Source of the DNA: Marsupella aquatica
Lineage: Eukaryota; Marchantiophyta
Assembly: GCA_973895155.1 (NCBI GenBank)
Contig: OZ316893.1
Span: forward strand, 10,168,001-10,232,000
Reading direction: 5' to 3'
Length of the DNA stretch: 64,000 nucleotides
The notes under the pieces are model-generated. The model had not been told where the DNA came from. It did not search any database and saw only the letters and a program-made list of their open reading frames with translations. A program made the translations under genes and the position numbers. Positions 55,086-64,000 of this stretch are shown here, one piece after another. Numbering within the stretch: the first letter of the stretch is position 1; each line of letters begins with the position of its first letter.

Positions 55086-56431
55086 GCCCAGGCCCTCAAA
55101 ACTCTTCGTCAATCAGGGGTCCTGGACAGATACACCCAAGCGTAAGGAAGGAAGAGGTTGGATGTCCTTTGAGGGGCCCTTGGCAGTGGTAGCTTCTGTC
55201 TGGCTTTCCTTTTGGGTTATAGTTGAAGAGGTTAGGGCCCAGACATGTATTGTAGTAGCTTTTGTTTGGGCTTTTTTTTGGCTACAATTGAAGAGGTTAG
55301 ATGCGCTGGGGCCTCCAAGAAAGATACCATCAGGTATTATTTTGGATTGAGAGGATGTTGGGAAGGGGGCCTAAGCTTATATTAACAGGGCACTTATTAG
55401 TTTAGGAAGTGTTGTCCATCCTCTAGCAAATACAAGCTTGGCTTTTGATAAAAAAAACCAGGCTTGCTTTTCAAGAAAATGATTTCTCATGACCGCACCC
55501 ATGAACTGTTTAACCCCCATGGACCGTGACACCTTTGACACCTTCATTCATTGATACCTTTTTGTTTCCCAAAACTTTCCTGCAACAAAGTTCAACTTCA
55601 TGACCAACCGAATCAGCTTTTCTTGGACTTGTTGGAAGCAGTTTGGAAAGATCTGCCTAACTAGTCTAATCTCTCTAGTTTTCATGAAGAATTGAGACAG
55701 TCCACAACTCTAAAAAATTTAGAGCAGCTAACTTTGACCCTCGGAGTTTCCATTGATTTCCAAAGGATTCTGACTTTTTTGGGGTTTGTTAGAAGTGGCT
55801 TTTGAAAGATGATGCTAGTATAATATAATTTCATTGCGAATTGAGAGAGAAACAATTTTCCAAGGATGTTTCTCATTTTCTTGCAACATTTCACTCATTG
55901 GTGTTGTATCTCCTATTCTTGCCACAAATGGCTCATCGGTGTAGTATGTGAGTATGTGTCCATCTGGGTTGGAAAATTTTATCCAGGCATTTTGGCAAAC
56001 ATGGAGGTCCATGCGGGCTTAAAATTTCGCCTCTCAAATCCATTCTTGTGCTTTCCTAAAACATTCACCTGTATTGGGTATTTTGATAACTCGCAAGATC
56101 AATCTTGTTAGTCTATGCAGCCGTAGGTAGGTCCAAGCTCTCAAGATAGGACCAAAGACTCCGAAAGGAAAGAGGCTGTGCCATCAAATCTTCGAAGGAC
56201 ATGACGTCCAACATCTCCAATTCAGATTTCCACAGACAAAGAGAAAACAAAGCTCAGCGATCATAATATGGCTTTGGGAAGTAGTCAACTGCGGCATTCA
56301 TCGAATGGTATAAGATGTATACTTCACATATTTACAATTCTGACCATTTTTTCAGAAATTACAAATTCTTTCAATATGAAAGAATCATCAGGTCTCAGTC
56401 TCAGTCTCAGCCTCAGCCTTCAGCTTTAGTC
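55086..56431. other. Intergenic stretch with small repeats
   Basis: It holds a 66-bp tandem pair (55189-55320), one copy of the dispersed GTCCATCTGGGTTG motif (55958-56020), and the 3' flank of the phosphoesterase gene. No gene is seen. Confidence 0.55.
55189..55320. repeat. 66-bp tandem duplication
   Basis: GTAGCTTYTGT...GGGTTATAGTTGAAGAGGTTAG at 55189 is repeated at 55255 with about 15% differences. Confidence 0.8.
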
Positions 56432-56455
56432 TCAGTCTTCAGCTTTAGTCTCAGT
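56398..56455. repeat. Minisatellite across the stop codon of the phosphoesterase
   Basis: CTTCAGCTTTAGTCTCAGT occurs at 56418-56436 and 56437-56455 (19-bp period), next to several CTCAGT/CTCAGC 6-bp units. The gene's stop codon (56432-56434, minus strand) lies inside it. Confidence 0.92.
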
Positions 56456-59400
56456 TTTCACTAATTTGTACGCTGACCTAGAGTATGTGGATCTGCACCT
56501 AAAAATGAAAAAGCCCAATAGAAAAGACAGCACACTAACTATAGCACTCCATCCTGAATATATCAAGACATTCCAGAAGTAACACCTTCCTTGTCGAAAT
56601 TTAAATAGAGTCCATGGAAAACAACAGTCACTGCGGTAAGCAAAAGTTTTGGTTGAGGTTGAGACATCCTTGGATTCGCTGTAAAGCAACTGTGTGTCTT
56701 CTACACTCAATTTTGGGTCATCAAGCCGCTTCCAGGTTGTAATATTCGGAATTACGGTGAAGTGGCCTGTAGAATGTTGATCAAGAGAAGCTACCACAAT
56801 GCGGGCCCGTCTAGCCCAGCCCACTTTCCCATAGGCATGGTATCCTGTTCCTCCTCCATAACATAAATTTATGCCCATCAAGTTTCCACAGTAATCGTTC
56901 ACATGATCATGTCCAACAAAGGTAGCCTTCACATCTCCCTCCTCCCGTAGAGCACAAAAGAACCCCGAATTCACAGGAGGAGCAAACACTTCTTCTTGCT
57001 GCACCCCAGTTATGTGATCCCGATAGAGCACAGTGTCATATTCCGGAAGAGGAATGTGGAAATAGGCTAACGCAGGGACTAGTCTACCATTTGCTTCTGC
57101 CTGCAACAAACGCCGAGGGACTAAACTCTTAGAAAATACAAGTAAACATAAATTTCTAAGTGAAAAAATTCAGGACTAGATTTCACATCAAGTGATCCGC
57201 AATCTACCTAAATTAGGAATATGGTCATCATGCTGACTGGCTACAAGTCCCCGCTCAAGGTATCCCAACAATTGTGATTTCCAAGTTTTTGACATCCAAC
57301 AGGAGCTTCAACACAGTTCTTAATTATTATAAGCCACTTAAATATACTCCCTACTGGCTTCAACTTCCAAAGATTCAATTATGGACATAAATAAGTTGAA
57401 GTACTCTTCAAAGTCAGATCTAGGCCTGACTAACTCTTTTCCAGGAAATCAAATAGACTAAATGAAAACTAGTCCGGGGGCCCGACCTGTACCTCTGCGA
57501 CAATTCATTCACAGCAGTATTCAATTGTTTGTAACTGGTATTTCATGCAGCTCTGGCCCGGGTGCATGTTTGATCTAACGAGAGTGAATAGTAAATGTTG
57601 CTGCAGTTATAGGGAAGATCTCTGCCATACGGTCATTCTCCCCAGGAAGTAATAGTTGAAGGCACTCCAGCCTGAGGACCTGAAGTCCTCTCAATAAGTT
57701 CAGGACTTGTACTGGGGAACTGCGGGGTTAGTTAAGACCGAAAGCAAACCTGCAGGAAATTTCTCTCTTGCTGAGTGCATTACAGATGCATGGCATTGTT
57801 TTGATCAAAGTTTCACTGCTAAAGGTTGTCAAAGAAAGGAGGGATCTCATGACAGCTTCTGCCCTCAGTGTCAGATCTTTTAAAAGTACTATCTCTCATG
57901 TTAGGTCACTGGATACAGTACCTAATTATTAGTAAAGTCCAGACTCTAGCTCGAAATTTATACATTTATTTTTCACTTGCATCCACCAGTCACTTCGTAC
58001 TCCCACTCCGTTAAGCCGTATGGAATTTTTATTACTTGAATTCACTTCAGTTCTTTCCTTATCTCTTACAAAACCGGTCAGTTCACTGGTCCAACGAGGG
58101 CCGTAAACAAAGCTATCAGTCCTGAGCTTTGCAGTGCCCTGAAGAAATTCAGGGAAGGAAGCCATCATTTGGAGATATACAAGATCGAAAGTAGGAATTG
58201 GTAGACACTTGCAGCCTCAGATGGAAAACGATGTTTCACACAGGAGAGAAGTCCGTTAAATCCTACTACTGCCCAGATTTCTTACGACACCATTGGCATC
58301 CTTTCTGTCAAGCATGAGTCGGGATATAGAATGAGAAAAATTCGAAGCTCTTAGAGCACGAGCAAAGAGTGAGTTTCCATACCTTCAGCCGCCGAGACAG
58401 CTTAGAGAACCAACTTATTTGACTTCCCCTGATCCAATCGTATCCCTTGACACCTGCCAATTTCGAGTTGTCCCCACTATCCAGAAAGTATAAATTCAGG
58501 AGACTAGAGTTTCCCTGTTCGCTCCCGGGCAAACCAAAAACTTGTAAGTAGAAATTTCCCCACCCATCTGTTCCTTCTACTTGAGGGTCTTGCACTTTGG
58601 CCAAGGAGCCTTCCATCTGAGAGATATACTCCATTAACTGGCGTCGGTTCAAAGTAGATTCGACATCATGGTTTCCTAAAACAGCTGCCCAAGGGATCTT
58701 TGATTTAACAGCAGGGGAAAATGCCATATCCATGGATCTTTTAGCATCCGAGGCTGACCAGCCAATGTTATCACCTGAACATAAAAATCCGAGATTTAAC
58801 TCAACGAATTGATCTAGACTAGTGGAGGGGTGGCAGAAGAGAGAAGAACAGGGAAAGGAAGGAAGTCAGGAAACTGAGACAGCTATCTTCTACAGCGCAA
58901 GCTAGAATCTGGGGGAAACAGTGCTAAGGAACCTGTGAAAACAATTAAATCCGGTGCTTCTTGTTGAATGAGACGTCTCGTAAAGGCCGTTGTGTTGAGA
59001 TCCGAACAGAAAGGATATTCTGCAGGCCGCACATCACTGCAGTCGGTTGTCATTCCATTTCCATAATGCATGTCAGCAATCTGCACAAACAAACGATCAT
59101 TCGTCAAAAGACGTTCTTCGTAAGTGAACCTGTGATCAAATGAATGTCGATGAGCAAATCAAATCTTTCCTTTCAAGGGTAAAAAAACTTTTGATGTTCT
59201 ATTTGTGGAGGCCCTCGTTGCCGTCTTATCCTGTTGCACAAACATCTTAGTAACATTGGTGGTTCAGAACTGCTCTCGTTTCTTTTTTCCAGAATGTCTT
59301 CGTTGCTTTCATTCCATACTGTTGCTTACAAGCTCTTCCCATTCAGTAGGGTTCATGAACGAATTCCTCCATATTACGATGGACTTGGTACTTTGCGGTG

Positions 59401-59673
59401 ACACGCAGACGACATGACGACACTTGGATCGAGCGTCCCAGAACAAACCTATAAAAGAAAAAAAACGTAAAGAGACAAAGATAGGCCGCCGGGTAGAGAG
59501 AGGGGACGACGAACCTGCAAAATTTTGAATGTTCCGTCACCCTTGAACCGAAGCCTGACGTCCTCCGATGCTTGCATCAAGCGAGGGCAGGCACCGAGAC
59601 ACCAAAGAAGCAGAGCTAAGCAATTCCACACGACAGCACTCCTGGCATCCCGATTCAGTCTCACCGATGCCAT
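56432..59673 (-). CDS. PAP29-type calcineurin-like metallophosphoesterase
   Basis: This is related to plant PAP14/28/29 (purple acid phosphatase-like) and fungal Dcr2 phosphoesterases; the natural substrate is unknown. Exons (minus): 59673-59515, 59080-58933, 58774-58383 and 57100-56432, all GT-AG with matching phases, giving 455 residues. The N-terminus has a signal-peptide-like hydrophobic segment (LALLLWCLGACP). The metal-binding blocks are complete: ADMHYG, FTGDN, GNHD, YFHIPLPEYD and GHDHVND. NLYFLDSGDNS and YHAYGKVGWARRAR are family signatures. A hydrophobic segment near the C-terminus (WSAIVSVLSFLLGFFIF) followed by basic residues suggests a membrane anchor. With that tail the protein is about 60 residues longer than Arabidopsis PAP29. 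No lesions are seen. The start is the first ATG before the signal segment. Confidence 0.92.
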
Positions 59674-62025
59674 TTCCTCTCCTTTGCATCCTGTGCACGC
59701 ATCAAAATTGAGATAGGCCCCACATCCGACTCGGCATCAATGGACTGTATGCTGTCATCGGTCATGCAGCTGACTACTAACAAGGGCCGCTTCACAAAAT
59801 CAGAGGCCATCTAAGGTGAGACCAAAGAGTGTCCCAAAAGCAGCTTCTTTCGAAGACGGTGCGTTAATTTTTGGCTGTAGCTGTACATGTGGATGGACAA
59901 AGGTTTTCTAAACTCTCTTTGGGCACTCTGGACAGCGTGGTGGGCACCATCGACAAACTACAGGGCCCAGCGACAGGAAATGATTCCGTTTCAGAACGCC
60001 GGAATGCATCAGCTCCGACCATAGCAAAACTCACAATTGTCCAATTTCAGACGATATTGAGAGAGGGAGAAACAGATCCAGGGGCTAGCCAGAGGGTGAA
60101 AACAATGACTCGTTTCTGTCATTTCTTGTGTTTCCGGCTGAGGATTGGGGGCTTTGAGAAGATATTTGGATCACGGTCTAGGAGCTTCACGGAATGGGAA
60201 TACTCCTCAATCGACTGTCAGGGCTTCTCTTCCTATCTCTAGCCGATCCTCTGTCTCCTTCGGCCATCCAAATCTGGGTCGACCTCAGAAAAGGACCGTC
60301 CAGCAAATTTCTCACTACTGATCCAATGATGTGCACTGAAAACAAGTACATCAACTGAATCCTTCCATTCACCAAGCGATAGACTACACCAGCAATCCCT
60401 CTGGTAGCATTTATGTACGATAATAATCATATGGAAAGTCAACAAAACTAACCAGATTCTCGGAAAAGGACAGAAACGTATCGATCTTGGGTCTGCCTCT
60501 TCGACCCTACCAAACCTGTCCACCAACCTCGAATCCAGTCGCAATCGGAAACGACAGCAAAGAACGACACACTGATCCGTCTCAGCTCCTGCAGCGATGG
60601 ACAGAACTCGCATTAAAAACGTCGACATGCCAGATTCGGACGCTGATGGCTGATTTCACAGACCTCCAACAAAATATGGGACAAGCTCCCCGTGACCAAA
60701 GCGATTGTTAACCCATCACAGCCATGTCTCAAACAAAGCAACCAGACCAAGCTAACCCATACTCCGTCTCCACTGGTAATTCCTCGATCGTCGTCGTATC
60801 ACCCTCAAAAATTTGTTCGGGTTCTTGCTCGATTGACCCAAACCGAAACACAGCCGACATAGTTATGTGGGTGAAATGCTCCAGACAAACCTTCACCCAC
60901 CCCTACTACAGTCGTCGAGCAGACCAGACGGGACTGTAGCTCGTGTCAATGACTGAAACTCGCGAGACTAGCGTGATTACCCGATAAAGATCTGTTCTTT
61001 TGAACGTAAATAAGACTGACTACCCGTTCGATTTCCGTCAATATGTGTTCTTTTGAATGTAAATAAGACTACCCGCTCGCTTGAAAAAGCAAAATGTTTG
61101 TCCTAAGGACATAAACCATACAATTGGGATGGTCTAATTGAGAATAGTCTCTGAGTACACTGCCCGTTGGATTAATTGAGAATATTCTCTGAATACAATG
61201 CTGTCCATCTGAGTTGCAAAAATACATGGGAGCATTTTGACAAACCTAGAGGTCTATCAAGGCAATATAATAATCCAAATCATTATATGTTCATCTATTC
61301 TTTAGAACGTAAATAAGAGATGTAAACAAGAGGAAACGATGCTCTCTCCAAGGAAGGACAAAGTTGGTCTTTGAAATCACATGGATCACATTTCACAAAA
61401 TTTGAGTTTAATTGTAGTAGTTAGATGTTAAAAATGCAAGTATTTTTGAGTTTTGAGGATGTGTTAGAGGAATAGGTAACTTACACTTTCATCAAAATGA
61501 GAGTGAATTTTTGTCATTTTGGTTACTTTATTTATCATGGAATGAGGAGGGGTAAACAGGGTTTAGGGTTTAGGACACAATGCTTTCTAAATAAGACTAC
61601 TTTTGACATAAATGTATGTTCTATCTGAGACTACCTTTTCTTATGAACATGTGTATATAGACGAGTAAAGAAAACTTGCAAGAAAAAGATTCCTTATTAT
61701 TGCCACTTACAGAAAAAGTCCAGATTATTGACATTCATTTATGATTGTCCCATTCCCCACACCCCTGAAGTTAACTGAGGTTGGCACAGTTACTTTCTAA
61801 AGTTTTCACTCTAGACCTTGGCCACAAAAGTAGATTTCTATCATGAATTACTAATAAGATGACTCGGCCACTCGGGCTATGGGAGCGCTAACGGGAATGA
61901 ACTCTACAGTAGTGGAGTCCCATACTGCAAAACATTAATTATATCTCGTTTTAGAAAATATAGTATTCCTGTTTTCATTTCTAATTGTAAAAGCAATATA
62001 TACACTAAAAGTCAGTGTTCACACC
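59674..62025. other. 5' flank of the phosphoesterase and intergenic sequence
   Basis: I see no gene. Open frames at 59871-60242 and 60487-60711 lack any recognisable domain. A dispersed repeat lies at 61108-61262. Confidence 0.5.
61108..61262. repeat. Dispersed short repeat, related to 27850-27980
   Basis: It shares CAATTGGGATGG, GTCCATCTGAGTTGCAAAAA, CATGGGAGCATTTTGACAAA and GAGGTCTATC with the copy at 27.9 kb in the same order. Confidence 0.7.
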
Positions 62026-62034
62026 AGGATACTC

Positions 62035-63169
62035 GAATTTAAAGTTTGGATAGACTTGTCCTTTGTCCATGAAGCCCCATGGACAACCCAAACTTGGATG
62101 GATTGATTCATGGACCAGACATTAACACATAAATATGCTTGGATGCTATTTTTACACTTCTGTCCAAAAGTATTTTGTCACATCGCCACTTCTGTCCAAA
62201 AAGTATCTTGTCTCTTATTTAATCGGCACTTCTGTCCACAAGGTACCATGTCAGTGGCCAGATTCTCTTGATTGCAAGCTTGGCTTTATTTGGGGGCTTT
62301 ATTCTCCTGACATTCTTTTTCCTCTGGAGTCCAGATTGTCCTCTAACCATTTTTTTAGAGTTCAATAAAAACAAGATAAAAAAGTAAGCTACAATAAAAT
62401 GTTTGAGCACCTTATCTACAGTAACCTTTATGGTAAATGAAACTATGTGACGACTAAGCACTTCACATTTTCCTCATAGCGACTCAAGTAAGTTCTTCAA
62501 TTACAATGAAAAGCAAAATGAACTCTATATTTTTCAATATTTTTTTATAATGGAATGCAAATACCCCAAAGAAAGGGGAAGCAAACAACACAATGACCCA
62601 TGAACCAATGGAACAATTCACACCAAGTAAACTTGGGGGATTGTAGTAGTTTTGCCATAGCAAAGATACAAGAAATTTAAATTTTCAAAATCATTGTTAT
62701 GGAATCATATTTTTCATAAACTGTTGCGTTTGTTACAAGGAGTGTTTTGACTAATTTTTCTTTTGGCAAGCTACCTGAGAGTTTAATCTAAGAGAGTATT
62801 GTTGAGATTTCTTATTTTTCGAGAGCTCTCCTCTTGTTACAAAGGCCCCTTTGAGTTATATTTTCCGTCATGGAACTCAAAGAAATCTTGTTTCTCGAGT
62901 ACTTTGTCTCAAGTACTTTACCGTTGCAAAGGTTCTAAAGACTTGAGATGCACTACTGAATGTAAACCTTCAGTCCATTCCATGCAGGTTTTCATTTCAT
63001 ATTTACAGTAGGTGCACTCAATCTCCTTCCCAGACGGAAATGTAGGTAAAGAGTCAATGAGAATATGTATTATTTAGATTTCCTCATGATTAGGTGTAAA
63101 GTGCTCAGTCTCTGGCACACTCCATGGGGACTGGAGACAACTTGCAAGTCCATCCAGGCTTTAGTTTCC
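62035..63169. mobile_element. Mutator-like non-autonomous element copy 2 (1,135 bp)
   Basis: AGGATACTC flanks both ends (62026-62034 and 63170-63178), a perfect 9-bp target duplication. The left end GAATTTAAAGTTTGGATAGAC resembles, in reverse complement, the right end TCCATCCAGGCTTTAGTTTCC. The body is similar to 37066-38133 in the same orientation. No transposase frame is visible. Confidence 0.87.
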
Positions 63170-63178
63170 AGGATACTC

Positions 63179-64000
63179 ATAATGTTCTTAAAATTTACAT
63201 GACAAAAATATTACCAGTTTTCACAACCACCCAAGATATTTTGTTAGAAGAGAGTATTTCAGATATTTATGAAGACCCACCTATAGGGGTGGAGGTACAG
63301 TCCAACCAAAGCAAGGTATGGTATTGAATTGGTATGACTGTACATCCATGAAAAAAATCCAAATATCAAGATATAATTTAAAAAATCTCATATTTTAGAG
63401 AGGGTATAGAAATTTGGGTGTGCTCTACTGCGGTATACCAATGATAGCAATAGTATAAAAGAGTACATTATAACTTATAATACCATTTTCAACCTCAAAA
63501 AATTGAACACAAAAACAAAACATGTGGTCAAGAAAAATCAAAGCATGCTTTATCTTGCAGAGTTGACATATAACAAAATTGGTGAATAATACAACATATA
63601 CTTATAAGAGCCTCTCTCAAACATCATCAAGACTAATGCGTCACCTATCCCAAGCTTGTCAAGTGCAGCACCTTGACCCGGCCCTGGCATCCAGCTACTA
63701 CCCTTCTCCCCTAGCCGTTGCCCACTAAGTTGTAACTCACCCACTAGTTTCTTGAGATCACATGTAGATCTCAAGCTATGTTCTACTGTCCATGGATAGC
63801 AACAAAGGGACCACTGACTAGCTGCGGAAATGGCACGTCAAAACTACCCAACCTAGGGTATGAGAGCTACCAGAGGCAAAGGTAAGTAGCTGGATCCCAG
63901 GTTGGAGTTGGGGCATTACAGCCATGAATGCCAAGCAATTGATGAGCACAAATCCAACTGCGGGGCAAGTCCTCTCATTCTCCTTCCACAAAGCAAGGAC
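63179..64000. other. Intergenic stretch at the window end
   Basis: No gene, RNA gene or repeat boundary is recognised. Confidence 0.5.

Overview
The window is nuclear DNA of a land plant. Three host genes have GT-AG introns and clear plant orthologues: a duplicated family-1 UDP-glycosyltransferase (UGT), a SURP/G-patch splicing factor, and a PAP29-type metallophosphoesterase. The rest is mostly transposable-element sequence. The style of the Gypsy polyprotein, the reverse-transcriptase pseudogene and the UGTs suggests a seed-free plant (bryophyte, lycophyte or fern), but the sequence alone does not settle this.

Layout. 1-9752: a Ty3/Gypsy LTR retrotransposon with a very long gag-pol frame. 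Besides gag, protease, reverse transcriptase, RNase H and integrase, it encodes a complete C5-cytosine DNA methyltransferase between protease and reverse transcriptase and a PHD finger at the C-terminus. The frame is broken only by three TAG codons. Its 3' LTR is joined directly to a truncated further LTR. 10.7-13.1 kb (minus): decayed reverse transcriptase/endonuclease retroelement. 15.1-19.95 kb: UGT copy 1, with a solo LTR and a repeat array in its upstream region. 20.47-24.15 kb: PIF/Harbinger transposon with TTA target duplications, both genes damaged. 25-26 kb: duplicated LTR-like sequence and a 61-bp tandem array. 28.6-36.3 kb: nested repeats, including four hAT-like MITEs (each with an 8-bp target duplication) and a 700-bp element with long terminal inverted repeats (TIRs). 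37.07-38.13 and 62.04-63.17 kb: two Mutator-like elements with 9-bp target duplications. 38.56-44.7 kb: UGT copy 2, a segmental duplicate of copy 1 with a much larger second intron. 47.7-51.85 kb (minus): splicing factor, nine coding exons. 53.85-55.1 kb: more repeats. 56.4-59.7 kb (minus): metallophosphoesterase, four exons.

How it fits together. The host genes are unrelated in function; only the two UGTs form a family cluster. The most notable system is the methyltransferase- and PHD-bearing Gypsy element, which could write and read chromatin marks on its own copies. Its premature stops and several LTR differences look like decay of methylated cytosine. The many small DNA transposons with visible target duplications make this a useful locus for defining TE families. 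All coordinates, splice sites and motifs were read by eye; no database search was possible.
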